Source of the DNA: Actinophytocola sp036402745
Lineage (GTDB): Bacteria > Actinomycetota > Actinomycetes > Mycobacteriales > Pseudonocardiaceae
Direction: 5' to 3'
Assembly: GCF_036402745.1 (NCBI RefSeq)
Contig: NZ_DASWSJ010000244.1
Span: 4,239-68,238 of the forward strand
DNA length: 64,000 nucleotides
Shown here: piece by piece, positions 43,752-54,465 of the stretch
Layout: every line of letters starts with the position of its first letter
Position numbering within the stretch: the first letter of the stretch is position 1
Translations under genes and position numbers: made by a program
The notes under the pieces: model-generated
Database searches by the model: none
What the model was told of the DNA's origin: nothing
Seen by the model: the letters and a program-made list of their open reading frames with translations, nothing else

Positions 43752-44711
43752 ATGATGACGTCACTCGCCACTGCCGACAAACCACCGGCGGAAATAACCC
43801 GGGCGCTCCGCGAGGTGTCCACAGTAGACAACTGGCGCAACGCTCTCTTCCTTTCGGCGGACTGGCTGGTCATCGCGGTCGCAGTGGTCGCGCACGTCCG
43901 CTGGGGTGGCGCGCTGGTCTATGTGGCGGCCACGATCCTCATCGGCACCCGAATGCGTGCGCTGGCCAATCTGGTGCACGAGGCCGCGCATCGAAAGCTG
44001 TTCGCGCGGCGCGTGCTCAATTCCGTTGTCGGCCGATTGTTCTGCGCGTGGCCGATATTCATCGACCTAACCCGTTACGAGTCCGATCACCGGCGCCACC
44101 ACCAGAGCCTGTGGCGCGGTGCCGACGACCCCGACGTCGCCCTCTACCGGCTGACCGGCACCGAGCGGCGGTCCGCCGGCCGGATCAGCTTCACCCGGTT
44201 CCTCGGCGAGCACGTCCTGCTGGTCGTCGTCCCCGTGATGCCGCTGCGGCGGCTTTGGTCCGGGATCACCACCCGCCGGCTGCTGGCCGCGGCCATGGTC
44301 GCCGGCGCCGTCGCAGTGTGCTGGAGCGCGATTCCGCCGCTGGCGGCCGGTGTCGCGGCGTACTGGCTCCTCCCCTGGCTGACGACCTACCAGATGTGCG
44401 CCTACTGGGCGGAGCTCGGCGAGCACGGCGGCCTACGCGACGCCGGCCGGCTCTGGGGCAGCCGCAACTGGCGCGGCAACGTGCTGACCCGCTGGGCCAT
44501 CGGGTCGCACTCCGATGACCTCTACCACCTGCTGCACCACTGGTTCCCCACCGTCCCGCACCACCGGCTACGCAAGCTCGACCGGCTGTGCCGGCAGCGC
44601 TGGCCGCGGTACGCGGCCGAGGTGCGGTGCACGGGCTTCTTCGTGGGGGGCGCGCGGGGTGTCTCGGTGCTGCGGGACATCTGGTCCGGCGGTGCGGAGC
44701 CGAGGAGCTAG
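43752..44711 (+). CDS. Membrane fatty-acid-desaturase-like diiron enzyme
   Basis: 319 residues from the ATG at 43752; the next codon is also ATG and GAGGGG lies upstream. Three histidine boxes are present: HEAAHRK, SDHRRHHQ and DDLYHLLHHWFP, with hydrophobic pairs between them (for example WLVIAVAVVAHV and LLVVVPVMPLRRL). This is the integral-membrane non-heme diiron desaturase/hydroxylase family (Pfam FA_desaturase). Substrate unknown: it could desaturate or hydroxylate a fatty acyl chain for a lipopeptide, or oxidise a carrier-bound amino acid. It is divergent from the thioesterase/NRPS operon, which supports a role in the pathway (inference). Confidence 0.85.
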   Translation: MMTSLATADKPPAEITRALREVSTVDNWRNALFLSADWLVIAVAVVAHVRWGGALVYVAATILIGTRMRALANLVHEAAHRKLFARRVLNSVVGRLFCAWPIFIDLTRYESDHRRHHQSLWRGADDPDVALYRLTGTERRSAGRISFTRFLGEHVLLVVVPVMPLRRLWSGITTRRLLAAAMVAGAVAVCWSAIPPLAAGVAAYWLLPWLTTYQMCAYWAELGEHGGLRDAGRLWGSRNWRGNVLTRWAIGSHSDDLYHLLHHWFPTVPHHRLRKLDRLCRQRWPRYAAEVRCTGFFVGGARGVSVLRDIWSGGAEPRS

Positions 44712-44758
44712 CCCGCCGCCCACCTGGCCAACTGGGGGACTTCCGCGGTTGCGCACCC

Positions 44759-45736
44759 TCAGGTGCGGCTCACCGTCCGCTGCTCCATGAGCTCGGCGAA
44801 CTGCCGCCAGGACTGCGCGCAGTTGCGCGCTACCGTCGCGACCGCGTCCGCGCAGTGCGCCGGCGTCGAGTCGATGAGCTCGCTCCACGTCGCCGAGGAG
44901 ATCGAGTGCGCGTCGAGCAGGCGCAGCATGGTGCGCCCGGCCTCCGAGAAGCGCAGCGACGGGTCCTTCTTCAGCTGCTGGAGCATCCGGGCGGCGACCC
45001 GCGGGTCCGTCGGAGTGTCCACATCGGAGCGTCCGGGGTCCTCGACCTTCGCCCAGTCGCACGCCTCATCGGCGTGGCGCTGCCGCGCCGGAACGGCGTC
45101 CAGGCCGCGGTCCAGCCGCGAGCGCACGTCCCGGACGGTGCCGAGCGAGATGCCCGACTCGCGGGCGATCTGGCGCAGGCTTGCCGTGGGGCGCTCGGTC
45201 ATGAGCCGGCCGGCCAGCAGCCGGCCGTGCGCGACGTTGAGCGGCCGGACCTTTCCGTCCCGCCCGATCCTGCCGGTCACCTGGTCGGCGCCGTGGTCCG
45301 CGCGGCTGCGGATCGCCGCGACCGTCTTCGACGACAGGCCCGTGAGCTGGGCGATCATCCGGTCCGACCAGTGCGGGTGCGTGCCGATCACCCGGCACGC
45401 GGCCGCGGTGCGGTCCTTGTGCGACAAGGGCAGGCCGTGCTCGGCGTTGAGCTCGACGGCCAGCACGAAAGCGTCCCGCTCGGTGCCGTCGAAGTAGTGG
45501 ACGTCGATGGTCTCCCGACCACGGAGGACGGCCGCGCGAAGCCGGTGCATCCCGTCGACCACGCGCATCGTGGCCCGGTGGACGATGATCGGCGGGCCGC
45601 CACCGTCGAGTTCGGCGAGCGTGCGCACGTGCTCGGCGTCCTCACCGGCGAGCCGCGGCGAGTCGGCGGACAGCAACGACGCGACGGGAACCGCGACCGC
45701 GACCCGCCGCTCGAGCGACTCCGCTGCCGAGGTCAC
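44759..45736 (-). CDS. StrR-type cluster-situated activator (ParB-like N-terminal domain)
   Basis: 325 residues from a GTG at 45736 with GAGG upstream; an earlier in-frame start at 45784 gives a longer, low-homology N-terminus. The N-terminal ParB/sulfiredoxin-like fold reads VPVASLLSADSPRLAGEDAE then RVVDGMHRLRAAVLRG, and a helix-turn-helix lies at ASLRQIARESGISLGTVRDV. This is the StrR/NovG/Tei15* family, pathway-specific activators that bind GTTCGAC-type inverted repeats. It faces the desaturase gene and probably activates cluster promoters. I found no clear StrR site in the visible intergenic DNA. Confidence 0.88.
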   Translation of the reverse strand: MTSAAESLERRVAVAVPVASLLSADSPRLAGEDAEHVRTLAELDGGGPPIIVHRATMRVVDGMHRLRAAVLRGRETIDVHYFDGTERDAFVLAVELNAEHGLPLSHKDRTAAACRVIGTHPHWSDRMIAQLTGLSSKTVAAIRSRADHGADQVTGRIGRDGKVRPLNVAHGRLLAGRLMTERPTASLRQIARESGISLGTVRDVRSRLDRGLDAVPARQRHADEACDWAKVEDPGRSDVDTPTDPRVAARMLQQLKKDPSLRFSEAGRTMLRLLDAHSISSATWSELIDSTPAHCADAVATVARNCAQSWRQFAELMEQRTVSRT

Positions 45737-45842
45737 CTGACCTCGCCCCCGTTGGCCGCCATCATCACCACGTCCTCCGGTCACCGGGCTGCTGCGGAAA
45801 CCGACGCTACAAAGGCGCGACTACACGACACTTACGTTTCAG

Positions 45843-47480
<1,638 letters not shown>

Positions 47481-47591
47481 GCGGAGAGACCTCATGGGTG
47501 ATGCGGGCGTGCCGGAGCCGCCCGGCGCGGGAACAGGAACGACGGCATGGCCACCGCGGCTGCTGCACAAGCGCCTGCCGATGGCCCAGCA

Positions 47592-47631
47592 CTCCCCGGG
47601 CTCACCCGGAGATGTCGTCGTCACCCGCCAC
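47592..47631 (-). promoter_or_regulatory. Possible leader peptide and hairpin upstream of the ABC-F gene
   Basis: On the minus strand a GTG at 47631 opens a 9-codon frame (VAGDDDISG, stop at 47602), preceded by GAGGGAG. A GC-rich imperfect hairpin covers its end (47592-47611). Antibiotic-inducible ABC-F genes are often controlled by attenuation at such leaders. The evidence here is weak: no U-tract follows, and short frames are common in this DNA. Confidence 0.25.
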
Positions 47632-47691
47632 GTGTGGTCTCCCTCGATCCTGATCTCAGTCCACCGTAGCAAGGAGCGCGAGCCTCCTCGA

Positions 47692-48429
47692 TCAGCTCCG
47701 GTACGCCGACGCGGCGAGGAAGTGCTCGGCGACCGACAGGTCGTGCGGGTAGGTGATCTTGAAGTTGTGCTCCTCGCCGCGAACCCAGCGCACGGGCAGG
47801 CTCGAGTAGCGCTCCATGCACGAGGACGTGTCGGTGCCGAGGAACCCCTCGCGCGCGGCCTGTTCGTAGGCCTCGAGCAGCTCGGGCGCGCGGAACCCCT
47901 GCGGGGTCTGCACCCTGATCGCGCCCTCCAGCGACTGGTCGCGCACCACGGCGCCGTCGCCGCCGACGGCCACGATGTCCTCGGCCGGCAGGCCGGGGAT
48001 GGCGCCGCCGTGCTCGCGGGCCGCGTGCAGCACGCCGGCGATGAGCGTGGGGCTGACCAGCGGGCGCGCCGCGTCGTGCAGGAGAACGATGTCGACCGTG
48101 CCCCCGTCGATGCGGCCGGCGAGCCGGTGCAGCGCGCGCAGCTCGGACTCCTGCCGGGTGGCCCCGCCGTGGACGACCTCGACCGGCACCCCGCCCAGCT
48201 CACGGTCGAGCACCGACTCGACCAGCGTGGTGTCCTCCGGCCGGACCACCAGCACGAGCACGCCGATCTCGGGCACCCTGCTGAACGCCTCCAGCGACCA
48301 GGACACCACCCGGCGCCCCGCCAGCGGCAGGTAGACCTTGTTCAGGTCGGCACCCATGCGGGCACCGACCCCCGCCGCCAGCACCACACCGGCGGCGTGC
48401 GGCCGCTGCTGGCCTCGTGGTCTCCGCAC
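47692..48429 (-). CDS. ispD: IspD/TarI-family cytidylyltransferase
   Basis: 245 residues from a GTG at 48429. Nucleotide-binding N-terminus AAGVGARMGADLNKVYLPLAG, then GATRQESELRAL, VLLHDAARPLVSPTLI, QTPQGFRAPELLEAY and FKITYPHDLSVAEHFL. These are the signatures of 2-C-methyl-D-erythritol 4-phosphate cytidylyltransferase (non-mevalonate isoprenoid pathway); the related TarI/Bcs1 group makes CDP-ribitol. The extended TDTSSCMERYSS segment makes TarI-like activity possible. IspF is not adjacent, so this may be a second or specialised copy. No link to the NRPS or the sialic-acid locus is evident. Confidence 0.75.
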   Translation of the reverse strand: MRRPRGQQRPHAAGVVLAAGVGARMGADLNKVYLPLAGRRVVSWSLEAFSRVPEIGVLVLVVRPEDTTLVESVLDRELGGVPVEVVHGGATRQESELRALHRLAGRIDGGTVDIVLLHDAARPLVSPTLIAGVLHAAREHGGAIPGLPAEDIVAVGGDGAVVRDQSLEGAIRVQTPQGFRAPELLEAYEQAAREGFLGTDTSSCMERYSSLPVRWVRGEEHNFKITYPHDLSVAEHFLAASAYRS

Positions 48430-48762
48430 GCTGTGATCATAGGCCGTCGCTCCCGGGAGCCGGGACGAGTGGCCGGACGCCCACCCCGCTCGGTACCGGC
48501 CCGACCGCGACCGCGCCAGGCGCCGGTGCCGTGCTCGCTACCGAGTCCACATCGGACAGCCGGATCGGGTGTCCCGGGCCCTCGGCGTGACGGTCGCGAG
48601 GTCGGCGTCCGGCCGCCGGCTCGATGGCCATCCGCTATCCGTTACGTGCCAACGTGCACACGACAGCGCGCCGCCGGGCGGGGCGCGCCGCCCGCGCCGG
48701 GCCCCTCACCGGGGACGTTTCCGTTGCGTGACAACGGCGTTTCGGCTATGCGTACCGCACTC
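48430..48762. other. Intergenic region without recognised gene
   Basis: 333 bp between the cytidylyltransferase start and the promoter of the transporter operon. It has no coding-like frame with plausible composition and no strong hairpin. It should hold the promoter of the minus-strand cytidylyltransferase gene, not located. Confidence 0.4.
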
Positions 48763-48791
48763 TTGACCAGCTGGCGCGCGCACCCTATGGT
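48763..48791 (+). promoter_or_regulatory. Promoter of the oligopeptide/sialic-acid-type transporter operon
   Basis: A -35 box TTGACC (48763-48768) and a -10 box TATGGT (48786-48791) are separated by exactly 17 bp, 55 bp upstream of the GTG at 48846. The spacing and sequence suit the vegetative sigma factor. The expected transcription start, near 48798, lies just ahead of the inverted-repeat operator at 48802-48822. Confidence 0.6.
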
Positions 48792-48801
48792 TCTGCCAGT
48801 C

Positions 48802-48822
48802 ATAGGACGTCCCATGTCCTAT
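48802..48822. promoter_or_regulatory. Inverted-repeat operator (ATAGGAC arms) for the GntR regulator
   Basis: Arms ATAGGAC (48802-48808) and GTCCTAT (48816-48822) form a perfect inverted repeat around the 7-bp centre GTCCCAT. The centre is itself a reversed near copy (ATGGGAC) of the arm. It sits just after the predicted transcription start, where a repressor would block transcription. Related heptamer arrays occur at 57670-57704 and 58662-58682, near the GntR gene. Confidence 0.65.
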
Positions 48823-48845
48823 CTCGTGGCGAATCAGGAGGCGCG

Positions 48846-50459
48846 GTGTCCGCAACTCGGCGCGGTTCTGGTCAGTACTTCGGCCGGCGGGACATGCTGC
48901 GCCTCACCGGCCTCGCCGGCGTGGCAGCCGCCTTCTCCTCGACGCTCGCCGCGTGCGGCGGGCCGGCCTCGACCAACTCGACCGGCGACACCGCCGAGTC
49001 GATCACCGCCGTGATCGGCTACGGCAACAACCAGACGTGGGACCCGCTGCAGACGGCCTCGGCCTTCTCCATGGCCGCCATCCTGCACTGCTACGAGTCC
49101 CTTGTAGAGGGTGACCCGCTCACCCGGGAGCCGTACGCGGGGCTGGCGAAGGCCCTGCCGGAGGACGTCAGCGGCACCAGCGTCACCTTCGAGCTGCGCG
49201 ACGGCGCGACGTGGCACGACGGCAAGCCGGTGACCGCCGAGGACGTCGTCTTCACCTACACCAGGGCGCTCGACCCGAAGGAGAACGTCCTCGTCCGGAC
49301 CTTCCTCGGCGGCTGGCTGCGGGAGGTCCGCAAGGTCGACGACCGCTCGGTCGAGCTCGTGCTGGCCAAGCCCTTCCCCTACGTGCTGCAACGCCTCCAG
49401 ACCGTCAAGATCGTGCCCAAGCACGTGTTCGACGGCAAGTGGGCGGACGCGGTGGCCGGCAAGGTGGTCGGCTCCGGCCCGTACAAGGTGGTCGAGCAGG
49501 CGCCGCTGTCGCACACCCGCTTCGAGCGCTTCGACGGCTACAACGGCCCGCGGCCGGCGGTCTACAAGCGCATGCTGTGGAACTCGATCGTCGAGGCGGC
49601 GCCCCGGGTGGCGAAGATCTCGGGTGCGCGGCCGGCCGCGCAGATCGTCGAGAACATCCCGCCGGCGAACGCCGAGCAGCTGCACAAGGACGGCCGGACC
49701 GTCGAGTTCGCCGACGGCGGCAACAACCTGTGGCTGATGTTCAACACCGCGCACCCGCCGTTCGACAACAAGCTGGTGCGCCAGGCACTGCACTACGCCA
49801 TCGACAGCGAGAAGATGATCGAGGTCGGTCTGAAGGGCAAGGGCACGCCCGGGACCTCCTTCATCAACCCGAAGCTCGAGTCCTCGCAGCCGGCGGTCAA
49901 CGACTTCGCCCACGACCCCGCCAAGGCCAGGTCGCTGCTGGCGCAGGCCGGCCTCGGCAACCTGCGGGTCACCCTGTCCACGACCAACACGACGCTGGTC
50001 GCCGACTGCGTGAACGTGATCAAGGAGGGCTGGGACGCCATCGGCGTCACCACCACTCTGGACTCCCAGGACACGAAGGCGCTGTTCTCCAAGCTCGACG
50101 CCGGGTTCGACTTCCAGGTCGTCGCCACGACGCAGAACGCCGGGCAGTTCGGCAACGACCCGGACCTGCTCATCCGCTACTACTACGCGGGTTCCGGCGT
50201 CGTGCCCAAGTACTCGCGGTGGACCGGCGCCGACGCGCAGGCGCTCCTGCGGCTGCTGGACCAGGCGGCCGAGGAAGCCGACGCGGGGCAGCGCGAGACG
50301 CTCACCAAGCAGGTGCTGGACCTGATCTCCGACCAGGCCGTCGTGTACCCGATCGTGTTCACCCAGAACGGCACCGCGTGGGATCCGAAGGCGCTGTCCG
50401 GCGTGCGCGCGCAGGGCTATCCCGGCATCAACCTGAACCAGGCCAAGCCGGGAGCCTGA
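48846..50459 (+). CDS. ABC transporter solute-binding lipoprotein, family 5 (Opp/Dpp/SatA type)
   Basis: 537 residues from a GTG at 48846 with AGGAGG 6-7 nt upstream. The N-terminus carries a twin-arginine (RRDMLRL) lipoprotein signal ending in LAACGG, so it is exported folded and anchored by lipid on Cys. The mature part has the family 5 binding-protein fold (for example VTFELRDGATWHDGKPVTAE and LVRQALHYAIDSEKM). Members bind peptides, nickel, sugars or sialic acid (SatA of Haemophilus ducreyi). The sialidase and NanA-like lyase downstream make sialic acid the likeliest ligand here (inference). First gene of the operon 48846->54318. Confidence 0.9.
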   Translation: MSATRRGSGQYFGRRDMLRLTGLAGVAAAFSSTLAACGGPASTNSTGDTAESITAVIGYGNNQTWDPLQTASAFSMAAILHCYESLVEGDPLTREPYAGLAKALPEDVSGTSVTFELRDGATWHDGKPVTAEDVVFTYTRALDPKENVLVRTFLGGWLREVRKVDDRSVELVLAKPFPYVLQRLQTVKIVPKHVFDGKWADAVAGKVVGSGPYKVVEQAPLSHTRFERFDGYNGPRPAVYKRMLWNSIVEAAPRVAKISGARPAAQIVENIPPANAEQLHKDGRTVEFADGGNNLWLMFNTAHPPFDNKLVRQALHYAIDSEKMIEVGLKGKGTPGTSFINPKLESSQPAVNDFAHDPAKARSLLAQAGLGNLRVTLSTTNTTLVADCVNVIKEGWDAIGVTTTLDSQDTKALFSKLDAGFDFQVVATTQNAGQFGNDPDLLIRYYYAGSGVVPKYSRWTGADAQALLRLLDQAAEEADAGQRETLTKQVLDLISDQAVVYPIVFTQNGTAWDPKALSGVRAQGYPGINLNQAKPGA

Positions 50460-50460
50460 C

Positions 50461-51416
50461 TTGATCGTCCTGCGGATGCTGCTCGGCCGCATCCTCGCCC
50501 TCGTGCCGCTGCTGCTCGGCGTCACGCTGTTCGTCTTCGTCGTGATGCGCTTCTCGCCGGTCGACCCGGCGCTGGCGGCCTTCGACGGCGCGAACGCCAC
50601 CGACGCGCAGCTCGACCAGTTCCGGCGGGAGAACGGGCTGCTCGACCCCTGGCCCGTGCAGTACGTGCGGTTCGTCTGGCAGCTGATGCACGGCGACTTC
50701 GGGACGAGCGTGATCACCAAGCAGCCGGTGGCCGACACCATCACCACCGCGCTGCCGCTGACCGTCCAGCTGACCCTGATGGGCCTCGTCATCGCGATCG
50801 TCCTCGCGCTGCTGCTCGGGGTGACCTCGGCGATCTTCCGGGACCGCTGGCCCGACCAGCTCATCCGGATCGTGTCGCTCGCGGGGGTCGCGGCGCCCGC
50901 GTTCTGGATCGCGCTGCTGCTCGTCCAGTGGCTCGCGGTCGGCAAGGGCCTGTTCCCCACCAGCGGGTACGTCAGCATGACCGACTCGTTCACCGGCTGG
51001 CTGAACTCGATGACGCTGCCCGCGGTCTCGCTGGCGATGCCGGTGGCCGCCCAGCTGACCCGCATCATCCGCACGTCGATGGTGGAGGAGCTCGACAAGG
51101 ACTACGTGCGCACGGCCCGCGGCGGCGGGCTGCCGCCGGTCGTCGTGGTGGGCCGCAACGTCCTGCGCAACGCCCTGGTCACCCCGCTCACCGTGCTGGG
51201 CCTGCGGCTCGGCTACCTGCTCGGCGGCGCGGTGGTCATCGAGACGATGTTCGCGCTGCCGGGCATGGGGCAGAACATGATCCAGGCCGTCCGCGACGGC
51301 GACACGTCGAACGTCCAGGGCTTCGTGATCACGATCGCCATCGGCTTCGTGCTGGTCAACCTGATCGTCGACATCCTCTACCTGATCGCGAACCCCCGGC
51401 TGCGGAGCCACGCGTG

Positions 51417-51417
<1 letters not shown>
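50461..51417 (+). CDS. ABC transporter permease, DppB type
   Basis: 318 residues from a TTG at 50461, one base after the preceding stop. Six hydrophobic helices, with the N-terminal LGRILALVPLLLGVTLFVFV typical of the OppB/DppB group. The EAA loop reads EELDKDYVRTARGGGLPP, and the end GFVLVNLIVDILYLIANPRL is a standard DppB C-terminus. Forms the membrane channel with the fused permease encoded next, whose ATG overlaps this stop (TGATG). Confidence 0.93.
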
Positions 51418-53361
<1,944 letters not shown>

Positions 53362-53375
<14 letters not shown>

Positions 53376-54318
53376 GCTCGACGGTGTGCACGTGGTGCAC
53401 CGGATCCGGTCGGCCCGGCTGCTCGGGCACGACGACGTCTACGCGTTGACCGACGCGAACCTCGTGCTGGACCCCGGTGAGACGGTCGGCGTGGTCGGCG
53501 AGTCCGGGTGCGGGAAGTCGACGCTGGCCAAGGTGATCGTCGGGTTGCAGCGGCCGGCCGAGGGGACCGTGCGCTTCCGGGGCGACTCGCTGTGGGAGAT
53601 GACCCCGGCGCAGCGCTCGGCCGGGTTCGGCCCGCAGGTGGGGATGATCTTCCAGGACCCCGCGACCGCGCTCAACCGGCGCCTCGCGGTGTCCAAGATC
53701 ATCCGCGACCCGCTCGACGTCCACCGGCACGGCACGCGGGCCGAGCGGGCGGAACGGGTCCGTGAGCTGATGGCACTGGTCGGCCTGCCGGACAGCGTCG
53801 CGGACGCGGTGCCGGGCCAGCTCTCCGGCGGGCAGCGGCAGCGGGTCGCGATCGCGCGGGCGCTCGCGCTGGGGCCGGCGCTGCTGGTCGCCGACGAGCC
53901 GACCTCGGCGCTGGACGTGTCCGTGCGCGCGCAGATCCTCTACCTGCTCACCGACCTGCGCGAGCGGCTCGGGCTCGCGATGGTGTTCGTCTCGCACGAC
54001 ATCCAGACGGTCAAGAAGATGAGCGACCGCATCGTCACCATGTACCTCGGCCGCATCGTCGAGGAGGCACCGGCCGCCGCCGTGCCCGCGGCTACGCACC
54101 ACCCGTACATGCGCGCGCTGTTCTCGGCCACGCCGAGCCTGCTGCACCCGGTCGAGCCGATCGTCCTCAGTGGACCCGTGCCGTCCGCGACCGCGCCGCC
54201 CAGCGGGTGCCACTTCCGGACCCGCTGCTGGAAGGCGACCGACGAGTGCGCGCTCGAGCTGCCGCCGCTGGCCACCGCCGGCGCCGGGCACACCTACCGC
54301 TGCATCCACCCGGAGTAG
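53362..54318 (+). CDS. ABC transporter ATPase, DppF type
   Basis: 318 residues from the ATG at 53362, overlapping the preceding gene. Walker A GESGCGKSTLAKVIVGL, Q-loop region GMIFQDPATALN, signature LSGGQRQRVAIARAL, Walker B LLVADEPTSALDVS, and the oligopeptide-transporter C-terminal cysteines (CHFRTRCWKATDEC). Works with the DppD-like domain of the fused protein to power import. Its stop is followed by the translation-coupling repeat leading to the sialidase gene. Confidence 0.94.
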
Positions 54319-54320
54319 CC

Positions 54321-54395
54321 GTGAGCGAGCTTGCGAGCGAACCATTGAACACAGGGCGACCGCGAGCGGCAGCACCGAGCCCGCGAGGGGCTGTC
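54321..54395 (+). repeat. Dispersed translation-coupling repeat, full copy
   Basis: Same element as 27955-28102 (on the opposite strand there). Shared segments include GTGAGCGAGC, GGGCGACCGCGAGCGGC and GCGAGGG. It opens with a GTG two bases after the DppF-type stop and starts a 41-codon frame (VSELASEPLNTGRPRAAA and on). That frame ends at TGA 54444-54446, overlapping a GTG. Confidence 0.75.
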
Positions 54396-54440
54396 ACCCG
54401 CGAGCGTACGAGCGAACCAAATGTCACAGGGCGACCGCTG
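54396..54440 (+). repeat. Dispersed translation-coupling repeat, partial copy
   Basis: A truncated second copy following 54321-54395, recognisable by CGCGAGCGTACGAGCGAACC and CACAGGGCGACCGC. The frame through both copies ends in GTGA; from that GTG (54443) an 8-codon frame runs to a second GTGA, whose GTG (54466) starts the sialidase. Confidence 0.65.
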
Positions 54441-54465
54441 TCGTGAGCAGAAGGGACGTTGGGCC

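Noticed and set aside
44712..45842. StrR-type binding sites (GTTCGAC inverted repeats) near the regulator
   Set aside because: No inverted repeat with the expected spacing was seen here or in the other main intergenic regions I read.
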